Positions 7,696-16,592 of a stretch of DNA of 64,000 nt are shown here, piece after piece. Each line of letters opens with the position of its first letter. The first letter of the stretch is position 1. Under the pieces are notes generated by a model that saw only the letters and a list, made by a program, of their open reading frames with translations, was not told the origin of the DNA and did no database searches. Position numbers and translations under genes: made by a program. This DNA comes from Paenibacillus roseus (GTDB lineage Bacteria; Bacillota; Bacilli; Paenibacillales; Paenibacillaceae), in NCBI RefSeq assembly GCF_016424485.1, contig NZ_JAELUP010000103.1:788782-852781 (forward strand). The letters run 5' to 3'.

Positions 7696-9384
7696 ATGGG
7701 CGGAGTATGGATATGGAATGGCAGCACCTTGAATCAACTGCACCGGGTGGCGGAGCATCAGTCAAGGTTTACGTCTCCGTCCGCGTCGGTTGCGGCCTCA
7801 CATTTGCGAGAGTCGGCTGCGCAGGCGGCAAACCGGACTGGAGCGGGAGTATTCGGCGATTCGAGGGAAAGAGTGGAAAGATATGCAGTTGCGAACCAGC
7901 GGGCTATTATTTATTGGCCGGAGTATGAGGTTCAGGCAGGGGAATTGAAGCGGAATAAGGAAGAATTAGTATATTATGGAAATCTTCGTGAGCATGCAGG
8001 AAAATGTCCTTCTCTGCCGGACCCGCACAAGCCAGGGAGCTTGCCGGGACATATCTGGCTGCTTAATGAGGGCGTGTGTCGGCTGTCCGTCATGACAAAA
8101 ACCGGGCTGCAGATGCGTCTGGGCAAGGCGGGCGTGAGATGGCTGGACAACATCGGAAATGGTGCAGGGAGGCCAGATAGCGGAGAGAGCGTTTATCGAT
8201 TTTTTCGCGTTGCTGTGTTCCATTTGGAGGTGTTGGAGCTGGAAAGAGTACACTTGCCTGCCCGGTCGCTGCGGGATATGGCAGGATTGTCTCCTTCAGC
8301 GTCTGCCATGGCTGGCAGCGGCAGCCTTGGAAGCATTGCTGGGGCAGCAGCCGCTCCGGCCGGGCTTGGGCCGGAAGACCCGCTATACCGCCGCGTAGCC
8401 CGCACGGCGGTACGCGCGCTTTATGCGCTCGGTCTCGACCTGGGCGAGGTCGTAGTCGCGCTGAACGATGACGGAAGAACGGCTGTCTCTTCCGTCATCG
8501 TGCCGCCGCCGGATGCCCGCGGCGGCCTGTGGCTGGCGGCGGCTGAACGCTTCGCCGCCGCGTGTGCCGCGGCCGAAGAGGCTGCCGCGGCACAGGGTCC
8601 GCTCCTGATCGGAGCGGACCCTGAATTCGTCCTGCTGCGCGAGGACGGACGAATCGTCTCTGCCGCGCGGTACCTGGACCCGCACGGCCGCATCGGTTGC
8701 GACGCCGTGCCGGTCGGCCGGCGTCTGCACTATCCGGTAGCCGAGCTGCGTCCGGCCCCGGAGACGACTCCCGCCGCCCTCGCAGCAAGCTTGCAGCATT
8801 TGCTGCATCAGGCTGCTGCCCGCATCAGCGGCAAAGGGCTGCGCTGGCTTGCGGGAGGGATGCCCGTGCCTGGTCTGGCGCTGGGCGGGCATATCCATCT
8901 CAGCGGGGTGCCGCTGACGAGCCTGCTGCTGCGCGCGCTGGACAGCTGCGTCGCCTTCCCGCTGGCGCTGGTGGAGAGCGCAGGCTCGCGGGCCCGCCGC
9001 CCCCGCTATGGATGGCTGGGCGACTATCGCCTTCAGCCGCACGGCGGCTTCGAGTACCGGACGCCGCCCAGTTGGCTCATCTCGCCCGCCGCCGCAAAGG
9101 CGGTCTTTGCGTTCGCGTTGCTCGCCGCCCTGGAATATCGGACGCTGGGCTGCGCTACCGATTCATTGCCCGCCGCCAGAGAGGAACTGGTGCACGCCTA
9201 TTACAGTGGAGACAGGAAAATGCTTGCCGAGGGGATGGAGCCTTTCTTTGAGCGGATCGCGCAGACCGCCAGCTATCCGTCGCTTGCGGAATGGATGGAG
9301 CCGCTGCTTCGTGCAATCCGCAGGGGAGAGGAGTGGGATGAATCCCGGGACATCCGGGTCAAGTGGCGCATCCCGCTCCGGTAG
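7696..9384 (+). CDS. Putative amidoligase, phiEco32-like COOH-NH2 ligase type 2
   Basis: 562 residues. The C-terminal half matches the phiEco32-like amidoligase family (glutamine-synthetase-like fold): GADPEFVLL near residue 304, AELRPAPE near 350, GGHIHLSG near 397 and GGFEYRTPPSWL near 450. Such enzymes are predicted to join a carboxyl to an amine using ATP. The N-terminal 200 residues and the Ala-rich linker are not recognisable. ATG 7696 is chosen because GGAGGG lies 8 bases upstream; in-frame TTG 7654 and GTG 7657 lack a good site. The position after cotE suggests a spore-envelope role, by inference only. The central coding region (about 8330-9150) is markedly GC-richer than its surroundings and holds long perfect inverted repeats. 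Confidence 0.72.
   Translation: MGGVWIWNGSTLNQLHRVAEHQSRFTSPSASVAASHLRESAAQAANRTGAGVFGDSRERVERYAVANQRAIIYWPEYEVQAGELKRNKEELVYYGNLREHAGKCPSLPDPHKPGSLPGHIWLLNEGVCRLSVMTKTGLQMRLGKAGVRWLDNIGNGAGRPDSGESVYRFFRVAVFHLEVLELERVHLPARSLRDMAGLSPSASAMAGSGSLGSIAGAAAAPAGLGPEDPLYRRVARTAVRALYALGLDLGEVVVALNDDGRTAVSSVIVPPPDARGGLWLAAAERFAAACAAAEEAAAAQGPLLIGADPEFVLLREDGRIVSAARYLDPHGRIGCDAVPVGRRLHYPVAELRPAPETTPAALAASLQHLLHQAAARISGKGLRWLAGGMPVPGLALGGHIHLSGVPLTSLLLRALDSCVAFPLALVESAGSRARRPRYGWLGDYRLQPHGGFEYRTPPSWLISPAAAKAVFAFALLAALEYRTLGCATDSLPAAREELVHAYYSGDRKMLAEGMEPFFERIAQTASYPSLAEWMEPLLRAIRRGEEWDESRDIRVKWRIPLR
8465..8501. repeat. Perfect 14-bp inverted repeat inside the amidoligase gene
   Basis: ACGATGACGGAAGA (8465-8478) is exactly complementary to TCTTCCGTCATCGT (8488-8501), with a 9-base loop, within coding sequence. 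It is one of three such strong hairpins in 160 bases. Confidence 0.9.
8563..8594. repeat. Perfect 11-bp inverted repeat inside the amidoligase gene
   Basis: TGTGCCGCGGC (8563-8573) and GCCGCGGCACA (8584-8594) are exact complements with a 10-base loop. The repeat encodes part of the Ala-rich linker just before the catalytic domain. Confidence 0.9.
8593..8623. repeat. Perfect 13-bp inverted repeat inside the amidoligase gene
   Basis: CAGGGTCCGCTCC (8593-8605) and GGAGCGGACCCTG (8611-8623) are exact complements with a 5-base loop. It overlaps the previous repeat by two bases and covers the codons of the first catalytic motif (GADPEF). Confidence 0.9.
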
Positions 9385-9517
9385 ATCAGGCCGTCAGCAG
9401 ATATATTGGCCGGGTCAAAAAGACGCGGCTTGTTCAAGGGGACCGACACGACCGACACGAAGCAGCTCTGCCTTCCCTCTCCTGTCTGCTCTGTCATTCC
9501 CTCAGGCTGCGGTTATC

Positions 9518-9526
9518 TGATATAAT
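9518..9526 (+). promoter_or_regulatory. Candidate extended -10 promoter for mutS
   Basis: TGATATAAT: a perfect -10 (TATAAT at 9521-9526) with the TGn extension, 54 bases before the mutS start. No good -35 is visible, which is common for extended -10 promoters. Confidence 0.55.
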
Positions 9527-9579
9527 GAAGTATCCATAGATTTGAGGGAATAGATGATACGATCAGGCAGGGTGATATT

Positions 9580-12291
9580 ATGGCCGGCTACACGCCGATG
9601 ATACAGCAATATCTCGCCATCAAGGAACAGGCGAAGGACGCCTTTTTATTTTTCCGACTAGGCGATTTTTATGAATTGTTTTTTGACGATGCGGTGCTCG
9701 CTTCCCGGGTGCTGGAAATTACATTAACCGGCCGTGATGGAGGCGCTGCGGAGAAAATCCCGATGTGCGGCGTCCCGTTTCATTCGGCAGAAGGATACAT
9801 ATCTAGGCTTATTGAGAAGGGCTACAAGGTGGCCATTTGCGAACAGGTTGAGGACCCGTCAGTGGCCAAGGGAGTCGTCCGCAGGGAGATCGTCCGCGTC
9901 GTCACACCGGGTACAGTGATGGAGACGAAATCGCTGGAGGGCAAAGCGAACAACTTCATCGCCGGGATCGCGCAAATCGGCAGCGCCTATGCGCTCGCTG
10001 TATGCGATTTGTCTACGGGTGAACTGTACGTCACTTCTTTCCCCGCTTCGCTCCAAATGTTGAGCGATGAGGTGAATGTCTATCATCCGTCGGAGATGGT
10101 TGGGGATGCTGAACTGCTGGAGGCGGTGAAGGAGCAGTTCCAAAGCTGGAATCGCCCGCTGCTGATGACTCCGCGCGAGCCGATGGCTCAGGAGGGGCTG
10201 GAACGGCAGTTTGGCAGGGAGCAGCTTGCATCGCTTGCGGAAGTGAGGGTAAAGGCCGTCAGTGTACTGACCGGCTATCTGGATGAGACGCAGAAGCGCT
10301 CACTTGGTCATATGCGGGTCATTCGAGCTTATGAGCCGAACCAGTATATGGTGCTTGATCCGTTTACCCGGCGCAATCTGGAGCTGACGGAGACTGTCCA
10401 TGAACGGCGCAAGAAGGGTTCGCTGCTATGGCTGCTGGACCGCACCGAGACGGCGATGGGCGCAAGGCTGCTGCGCCGCTGGATTGACAAGCCGCTGCTC
10501 AGTGCAAGCAGCATCGAGGCGCGGCTGGAAGCAGTGGACAGGTTGTATAACGATCTGATGCTGCGGGATGATCTGCGTACAGAGCTGAAGGAAATCTATG
10601 ACCTGGAGCGTCTTGTAGGGCGGGTAGCATTCGGCAGCGCCAACGCCCGTGATCTGAATGCGCTCAAGCAATCGCTTCAGCATGTGCCGTCCCTTGCTCA
10701 GCGCTGCGCCGCATCCTCGTCAGGCACTTTGGCGCAGCTTGTAACGGGTCTTGACGACTGCTCCGATCTGGCGGAAATGGTGGGAACCGTACTGGTGGAA
10801 GACCCGCCGGTATCGCTCCGCGAAGGCGGGCTTATTCGCCCCGGCTATGATGAATATCTCGACCGGCTTCGTGAAGCTAGCACAGGCGGCAAAAAATGGC
10901 TTGCGGAGCTGGAGAAGCAAGAGCGTGAAGCTACAGGTATCCGGACGCTGAAGATCGGCTACAACAAAGTGTTCGGTTATTACCTGGAGGTCACAAAGGC
11001 CAATCTGTCGCAACTTCCGGAAGGCCGTTACGAGCGCAAGCAGACGCTTGCCAATGCCGAGCGTTTTGTGACTCCGGAGCTGAAGGAGAAGGAGCGGCTT
11101 ATTCTCGAAGCGGAAGAGAAGATGGTGGACCTCGAATACGAGCGGTTTGCCGAGCTTCGCGAGCATTTATCCTCGCATCTGCACCGGCTGCAAAAGCTTG
11201 CGGAAATTGTTGCGGCCATCGATGTGTACCAATCGCTGGCTACGGTCAGCGCCGAGCAGCGCTTCGTCCGTCCGCAAGTTAACGACAGCTACGATTTGAA
11301 CATTGAAGGCGGCCGCCATCCGGTTGTAGAGGCCGTAATGGGCGGTACGACGTTTATTGCCAACAGCACTTCGCTGAAGCAGCAGCAGTCCATGCTGCTC
11401 ATTACCGGACCGAACATGGCGGGCAAGAGTACGTATATGCGCCAGGTTGCTTTAATCTGCATCATGGCCCAGATCGGTTGTTTTGTCCCGGCAGATGCTG
11501 CTGCAATGCCGCTGATTGATCGGATTTTTACACGAATCGGGGCAGCGGATGACCTGATCGGCGGACAAAGCACCTTCATGGTTGAGATGAAGGATATTCA
11601 GGTGATGACCGAGCAGGCGACCGCGCAAAGCCTGGTTATTATTGATGAACTGGGACGCGGCACCTCGACGGGAGAAGGGATGGCTATCGCACAGGCCGTG
11701 ATTGAATTTGTACATCATCATATCGGCTGCAAGGCGCTGGTATCCACGCATTTCCATGAGCTGGCCCATCTGGAGGAATCGCTTCCGGGACTTTCCAACG
11801 CCTGCATGGCTGTACAGGAAAGCGGAGACCGTGTAACCTTCCTTCGCAAGCTCGTACCGGGAGCAGCGAGTACTAGCTATGGCATTTATTGCGCGCAGCT
11901 TGCAGGCTTGCCGGGCAGCATCATAGACCGTGCCTATCTTCTGCTGCAGAGCAGCGAAGGCTTGTTGTCGAAGACCCGGCCTGTAGCTGGAGCAGCTTCT
12001 CAAGAAGTTTCATCCGTAGAACGGGCTAGTCGTGGCCATGGGGCGGTAAACGAGGTGCGGGATGATCGATTGTTACCGCTCTATAACCTCGAAGCTGCGG
12101 CAACAAGCGAGGTGGTCCAGTTGTCCCTGTTTGCACCTGCACCTGCTGCCGAGAATTCCCAGGAAAAGCCCAGGAAGCCGTCCAGGTCCGATAAGCTCGC
12201 CGAAGATTTGAAAAAGCTGGACTTATTCAATATGACCCCGCTGCAAGCGATGCAGTGGATTAGCGATATGAAGCAAAAAATGGCCGAATAA
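9580..12291 (+). CDS. mutS: DNA mismatch repair protein MutS
   Basis: 903 residues. The mismatch-binding motif reads F30-Y31-E32 (GDFYELF), and the ATPase Walker A is GPNMAGKST near 610, followed by the Walker B region (LVIIDELGRGTSTGEG) and STHFHEL. MutS recognises mismatches and recruits MutL. It is slightly longer than typical family members because of a low-complexity stretch before the C-terminal dimerisation helices (about residues 800-870). The ribosome binding site is AGGGTGA. mutL follows 28 bases later, as in Bacillus. Confidence 0.98.
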   Translation: MAGYTPMIQQYLAIKEQAKDAFLFFRLGDFYELFFDDAVLASRVLEITLTGRDGGAAEKIPMCGVPFHSAEGYISRLIEKGYKVAICEQVEDPSVAKGVVRREIVRVVTPGTVMETKSLEGKANNFIAGIAQIGSAYALAVCDLSTGELYVTSFPASLQMLSDEVNVYHPSEMVGDAELLEAVKEQFQSWNRPLLMTPREPMAQEGLERQFGREQLASLAEVRVKAVSVLTGYLDETQKRSLGHMRVIRAYEPNQYMVLDPFTRRNLELTETVHERRKKGSLLWLLDRTETAMGARLLRRWIDKPLLSASSIEARLEAVDRLYNDLMLRDDLRTELKEIYDLERLVGRVAFGSANARDLNALKQSLQHVPSLAQRCAASSSGTLAQLVTGLDDCSDLAEMVGTVLVEDPPVSLREGGLIRPGYDEYLDRLREASTGGKKWLAELEKQEREATGIRTLKIGYNKVFGYYLEVTKANLSQLPEGRYERKQTLANAERFVTPELKEKERLILEAEEKMVDLEYERFAELREHLSSHLHRLQKLAEIVAAIDVYQSLATVSAEQRFVRPQVNDSYDLNIEGGRHPVVEAVMGGTTFIANSTSLKQQQSMLLITGPNMAGKSTYMRQVALICIMAQIGCFVPADAAAMPLIDRIFTRIGAADDLIGGQSTFMVEMKDIQVMTEQATAQSLVIIDELGRGTSTGEGMAIAQAVIEFVHHHIGCKALVSTHFHELAHLEESLPGLSNACMAVQESGDRVTFLRKLVPGAASTSYGIYCAQLAGLPGSIIDRAYLLLQSSEGLLSKTRPVAGAASQEVSSVERASRGHGAVNEVRDDRLLPLYNLEAAATSEVVQLSLFAPAPAAENSQEKPRKPSRSDKLAEDLKKLDLFNMTPLQAMQWISDMKQKMAE

Positions 12292-12319
12292 TCCCGCAGC
12301 AAAGGAGGCGCATCGTAAT

Positions 12320-14341
12320 ATGGCTAAAATACATGTGCTGGACGAACAGCTCGCGAACCAGATTGCCGCAGGGGAGGTCGTGGAACGGCCTTCTTCGGTT
12401 GTCAAAGAGCTTGTGGAGAATGCAATCGATGCGGGCAGTTCAGCTATTGATGTGGCGATAGAGGAGGGCGGATTAACGTTCATACAGGTGAGGGATAACG
12501 GCTCCGGTATTGAGGAAGAAGATCTGGAGACCGCCTTCTTGCGCCATGCGACAAGCAAGCTGTTGAGCAGCAAGGATTTGTTCCGGATCGCCAGTCTGGG
12601 CTTTCGCGGCGAGGCGCTGCCAAGCATCGCGGCTGTCGCTCGCGTGGAATGCGTCACGGCTGTTGATGACAGCGGGCTTGGTACCCGCCTTGTCATGGAG
12701 GGCGGCAAAGTGATAAGCCGTGAAGCGGCGGCTGCCCGTCAGGGCATGGAAATGACTGTGAGAGATTTGTTCTACAATACGCCTGCAAGGTTGAAATATA
12801 TGAAATCCATTCAGACGGAGCTAGGGCATATCTCTGATTATATCTACCGGCTGTCGATGGCTCATCCCGGTATCGCCTTTACGCTCAAACACAATGGCAC
12901 GAGCCTGCTCCGAACGCTAGGCAACGGGGAGCGCCAGCAGGTGATCGCCGCAGTGTACGGCACGACGCTGGCCAAAGCTATGCTGCCGGTGGAGGGCGAG
13001 CATCCCGATTATGATTTGCGCGGCTACATTTCCAAGCCGGAGCAGACACGAGCCAACCGCAACGGGATGACCACGATTGTCAATGGCAGGTACATCCGCA
13101 GCTTTGCGTTGAATCAGGCGATTCTTCAGGCGTATCATACATTGCTGCCGATTAATCGCTACCCGATGGCTGTGATTGAAATCGGCATGCACCCGTCGCT
13201 CGTCGACGTAAACGTCCATCCGTCCAAAATGGAGGTTCGTTTCAGCAAAGAGACGGAGTTGAAGGAATTTGTCCAGCAGTCCATCCGCAAGGCGCTGGGG
13301 GAGCAGGCGCATATCCCGGAAGCGGCGGTCAGCAGTGAGCGCTCCAAGCCTGTTTTTGTGCAGGAGCAGATTTCTTTTCATCGGCCGGAGCCGAAAGATC
13401 AGTGGGGGGACTTGCAGCGAAGCTCTGCTGGAGGACCTTCCCAGAGAGGCGATTTTTCGCATGGAACAGCAGAGCAGGCTCCCGTAATACCGCCTGATGC
13501 TGCTCGGAAGCTGTACAAGCCTTCGGAACGGCTGTCGGCAGGTGATTTTCTGCGGGAGACGGGGGAGCATGATGTTTCTCCACGTGCTATCCCCGGCCAG
13601 CAGGCCTCATTCGGACAGCCCTCCTGGGCGCCGGAAGCTGGCCGATCTAGTGCAACTGCTGTACCCGGTACGCAGGAAGAGGCGTCAAATGGACAGCAGA
13701 ACGGCTGGAAGCGCGACGAAGAGAGCGGCAGAACGGCAGGCAATGCCAACGCGGGGGCCTTCCCTGAACTGTCCTGGGTAGGGCAGCTCCACGGTACTTA
13801 TCTCATCGGACAGAACGAATCGGGGATGTACCTGATTGACCAACATGCTGCCCATGAACGAATTCATTATGAGTATTACTATGAGAAGTTTGGCAGGCCG
13901 CAGGAGGCCAGCCAGCAATTGCTGGTTCCCCATACGCTGGAATTTACGTCCGTCGAGGCGGAGTTGCTGCGGGAACGGATCGATCTGTTCGAGCAGGCCG
14001 GCGTGGAAGTGGAAGCCTTCGGTCAGAATGCCTTCCTTGTCCGTTCCCATCCGCAATGGATGCCCAAAGGGGAAGAACTGGACGTGATTGAAGAAATTGC
14101 AGATTGGATATTGACCGAGAAAAAAGCGGTGGATATCGGGAAGCTCCGTGAGAAGGCGGCAATCCTCTGTTCCTGCAAAGCCTCGATTAAGGCCAACCAG
14201 CGCTTGTCCCGTGAGGAAGGGGAGACGCTGATTCAGCGGCTTGCGGCATGCAAGCAGCCTTATACGTGTCCGCATGGAAGGCCGATTGTGGTGCATCTTT
14301 CGACCTATCAATTGGAAAAAATGTTTAAGCGGGTGATGTAA
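12320..14341 (+). CDS. mutL: DNA mismatch repair protein MutL, endonuclease type
   Basis: 673 residues. The GHKL ATPase part has E30-E33-N34 (KELVENAIDAG), the DNGSGI motif and the GFRGEAL loop. The C-terminal domain keeps the metal-dependent nicking site DQHAAHERIHYE near 507, plus CSCKASIKA and the CPHGRP motif, so it should be a nicking MutL as expected in bacteria without MutH. The linker at about 340-480 is variable and low in complexity. The start ATG follows AAAGGAGG. The stop overlaps the next start by one base (TAATG), giving tight coupling. Confidence 0.98.
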   Translation: MAKIHVLDEQLANQIAAGEVVERPSSVVKELVENAIDAGSSAIDVAIEEGGLTFIQVRDNGSGIEEEDLETAFLRHATSKLLSSKDLFRIASLGFRGEALPSIAAVARVECVTAVDDSGLGTRLVMEGGKVISREAAAARQGMEMTVRDLFYNTPARLKYMKSIQTELGHISDYIYRLSMAHPGIAFTLKHNGTSLLRTLGNGERQQVIAAVYGTTLAKAMLPVEGEHPDYDLRGYISKPEQTRANRNGMTTIVNGRYIRSFALNQAILQAYHTLLPINRYPMAVIEIGMHPSLVDVNVHPSKMEVRFSKETELKEFVQQSIRKALGEQAHIPEAAVSSERSKPVFVQEQISFHRPEPKDQWGDLQRSSAGGPSQRGDFSHGTAEQAPVIPPDAARKLYKPSERLSAGDFLRETGEHDVSPRAIPGQQASFGQPSWAPEAGRSSATAVPGTQEEASNGQQNGWKRDEESGRTAGNANAGAFPELSWVGQLHGTYLIGQNESGMYLIDQHAAHERIHYEYYYEKFGRPQEASQQLLVPHTLEFTSVEAELLRERIDLFEQAGVEVEAFGQNAFLVRSHPQWMPKGEELDVIEEIADWILTEKKAVDIGKLREKAAILCSCKASIKANQRLSREEGETLIQRLAACKQPYTCPHGRPIVVHLSTYQLEKMFKRVM

Positions 14342-15114
14342 TGATTGTAACGACCTCTTCATCCCCCGATACGGCAATCATACATGACGCTCAGCGGTTG
14401 GCGGATGAGCTGGGCGCCCGTTATGCTGAGAGGGGAAGCCATTCACTGAAGCGGCTGGGGACCAGGCATAAAGACGAGCAGATTCTGGTCGTATCCGGTC
14501 ACGACGTCCGTTATTACGACGGTCAGGAACCGCCGTTGTTTTTTCATCCGAGCATGGCCTTTGTCCGGGTCAAGCGGCTGCTGAGAGGGGAAACCGACTT
14601 GATGCTGGAGGTATCCGGGTGCGTGGAAGGCGATGAAGTACTGGATTGTACGGCAGGACTTGCCTCTGATTCATTCGTATTTTCCTATGCGGTCGGGCCG
14701 CAGGGCAGAGTGACTGCGCTGGAGAGCGAACCGGTACTAGCGGCACTTGTCAGGGAGGGTCTGCTAAGGTATGATACCGGGATGACTGACGCCAACGAGG
14801 CTATGCGAAACATTGAGGTTGTCTGTCAGAATCATGAGACATTGCTTAGCTCGCTTGACGACGATAGCTATGATATCGTATATTTTGATCCGATGTTTCG
14901 GCAGCCTATCCATGCCTCCAACTCGCTTGCGCCGCTCCGGCAGCTCGCCAATCATAGTCCGCTGTCGCCAGCCTCGGTAGCCGAGGCCAGAAGGGTTGCG
15001 CGCAAGGCAGTAGTGATCAAGGAGCACAGGGGAAGCGGAGAATTCGACCGTCTCGGTTTTGAGAAGCGGTCTGTCAACACATCAAAAATTGCTTATGGAG
15101 TGATCAAGATTTGA
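14341..15114 (+). CDS. RsmJ-like class I SAM-dependent methyltransferase
   Basis: 257 residues with a class I methyltransferase core: VLDCTAGLASDSFVFSYAVG near 100 (SAM-binding loop), an acidic motif II (VTALESEP), and a YFDPMFRQP element near 183 that resembles the active site of the RsmJ family (16S rRNA guanine-N2 methylation in E. coli). The target is not proven. It sits between mutL and miaA with one-base and four-base overlaps, so it is embedded in the mismatch repair and tRNA modification operon. Confidence 0.75.
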   Translation: MIVTTSSSPDTAIIHDAQRLADELGARYAERGSHSLKRLGTRHKDEQILVVSGHDVRYYDGQEPPLFFHPSMAFVRVKRLLRGETDLMLEVSGCVEGDEVLDCTAGLASDSFVFSYAVGPQGRVTALESEPVLAALVREGLLRYDTGMTDANEAMRNIEVVCQNHETLLSSLDDDSYDIVYFDPMFRQPIHASNSLAPLRQLANHSPLSPASVAEARRVARKAVVIKEHRGSGEFDRLGFEKRSVNTSKIAYGVIKI

Positions 15115-16070
15115 CCAGAGAGCAGCAAGCAGACAAACCAAGGCTGCTGGTGCTCGTCGGACCGACAGCGGTCGGCAAGACGGCTTTCAGTCTGGAAATT
15201 GCCAAAGCATGGAATGCCGAGATTATATCCGGAGACTCCATGCAGGTGTACAAAGGGATGGATATTGGAACCGCCAAGCTTCCGCTTGAAGACCGGGAGG
15301 GAATCGTACATCATTTAATTGATATCTATGAGCCGGACGAGCCGTTCTCCGCAGCGGAATTTCAGACGCGTTGCCGCAGCCTGATTCAGGAGATAACTGC
15401 ACGCGGCAAGCTTCCCTTTATTGTAGGCGGAACTGGTCTTTACGTAGAATCGGTTTGCTATGACTTTCAGTTCTCCGAGGTTGGTTCGGATGATGCCTAC
15501 CGTGATGAGTTGCAGCAGCACGCAGTAGAGCAGGGCAATGAAGCATTACATGAACAGCTTAGGCTTGTTGACCCGGAGACGGCCGGACGGCTGCATCCGA
15601 ATGACGTCAGGCGGGTAATTCGGGCGTTGGAGGTGTTCAGGCTGACAGGCGCTCCCATGTCGGAGCAGCTTCGCGGCCAGAAGAAGACATCGCCTTACAA
15701 TCTGTGCATTATCGGGCTTAACATGGAACGTGACCGATTGTATGAACGGGTGGAGCAACGCATCGATCTGATGATGGAGCAGGGACTTGTGGCGGAGGTT
15801 GAACAGCTTCTGGAGTCCAGCGTATCCGATAAGGCCGTTGCCATGCAGGGGCTCGGATACAAGGAAATCGTCCCTTATTTGCGCGGGGAATGCTCGCTTG
15901 AGCAGGCGGTTTATCTGCTTAAAAGGGACACCCGGCATTTTGCCAAGCGGCAGCTTTCCTGGTTCAGACACATGCAGGATCTCAACTGGGTAGAGCTGGA
16001 CAAGTTACAAAATTTTAATGACGCCCTGTCAATTATTCATGGTATAATAGCAGGAAAGTTTAGAGACTAG
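15111..16070 (+). CDS. miaA: tRNA dimethylallyltransferase
   Basis: 319 residues with the P-loop GPTAVGKT at 17-24, SGDSMQVYKGMDIGTAK near 43 and GTGLYVES, all MiaA hallmarks. MiaA adds the isopentenyl group to A37 of tRNAs reading UNN codons. The start is TTG, overlapping the stop of the previous gene (TTGA). hfq follows, as in Bacillus and many other bacteria. Confidence 0.97.
   Translation: MTREQQADKPRLLVLVGPTAVGKTAFSLEIAKAWNAEIISGDSMQVYKGMDIGTAKLPLEDREGIVHHLIDIYEPDEPFSAAEFQTRCRSLIQEITARGKLPFIVGGTGLYVESVCYDFQFSEVGSDDAYRDELQQHAVEQGNEALHEQLRLVDPETAGRLHPNDVRRVIRALEVFRLTGAPMSEQLRGQKKTSPYNLCIIGLNMERDRLYERVEQRIDLMMEQGLVAEVEQLLESSVSDKAVAMQGLGYKEIVPYLRGECSLEQAVYLLKRDTRHFAKRQLSWFRHMQDLNWVELDKLQNFNDALSIIHGIIAGKFRD
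16040..16048 (+). promoter_or_regulatory. Candidate extended -10 promoter for hfq, inside the miaA end
   Basis: TGGTATAAT: perfect TATAAT at 16043-16048 with a TG extension, 70 bases before the hfq start and within the last codons of miaA. It could allow hfq to be expressed independently of the long upstream operon. Confidence 0.45.
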
Positions 16071-16117
16071 CTCGAATATACATGTATTCAATCTTACCAT
16101 AATGGAGGTAACGGCCA

Positions 16118-16354
16118 ATGAACAAATCGATCAACATTCAAGATACATTTCTTAATCAGCTGCGTAAAGATAGTGTTCCGGTAACCGTCTATTTGACGAA
16201 CGGTTTCCAGATTCGCGGCGTTATCAAAGCATTTGATAATTTTACGATCGTTATCGACAGTGAAGGCCGTCAGCAGATGGTATACAAGCATGCCATCTCT
16301 ACCTTTACCCCGCAGCGCAACGTGTCGTTAATGCAAGATTCCAGCAGTGAGTAG
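16118..16354 (+). CDS. hfq: RNA-binding protein Hfq
   Basis: 78 residues with both Sm motifs: NGFQIRGVIKAFDNFTIVI (Sm1) and YKHAIST (Sm2). Hfq forms a hexameric ring that binds small RNAs and A-rich RNA. The C-terminal tail is short (SLMQDSSSE), as in other Bacillota. The start follows AATGGAGGTAA. It lies directly after miaA. Confidence 0.98.
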   Translation: MNKSINIQDTFLNQLRKDSVPVTVYLTNGFQIRGVIKAFDNFTIVIDSEGRQQMVYKHAISTFTPQRNVSLMQDSSSE

Positions 16355-16411
16355 CAGCGTTTATCAGTCATATTTTGAAACTTTTTCATAGTATCATGCG
16401 TTTAAAAGAAT

Positions 16412-16437
16412 AACGGACTGCAGAGCAACCGTTTTGC
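16412..16437 (+). terminator. Weak terminator-like hairpin after hfq
   Basis: AACGG pairs with CCGTT and the inner TGC with GCA, followed by TTTTG. The T run is short, so termination may be partial. Confidence 0.4.
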
Positions 16438-16554
16438 GCCAGTCGAATATACCGGCTTCTTGCCGGGTTCTCCTGGGGCCGAGAGGTTGTTCTTTTCATT
16501 CCGCCTTTCGAATGCGAAGGAGATTTTTAGTTTATACTGTCAGCAATAGAGATA

Positions 16555-16572
16555 GGCGCCCTCAAGGGCGCC
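16555..16572 (+). promoter_or_regulatory. GC hairpin abutting the PBP ribosome binding site
   Basis: GGCGCCC, loop TCAA, GGGCGCC forms a perfect 7-bp stem whose last base touches the AAGGAG of the next gene. It may act as an mRNA stabiliser or affect ribosome access; no T run follows. Confidence 0.5.
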
Positions 16573-16592
16573 AAGGAGAAGGGAGTCGGCTC

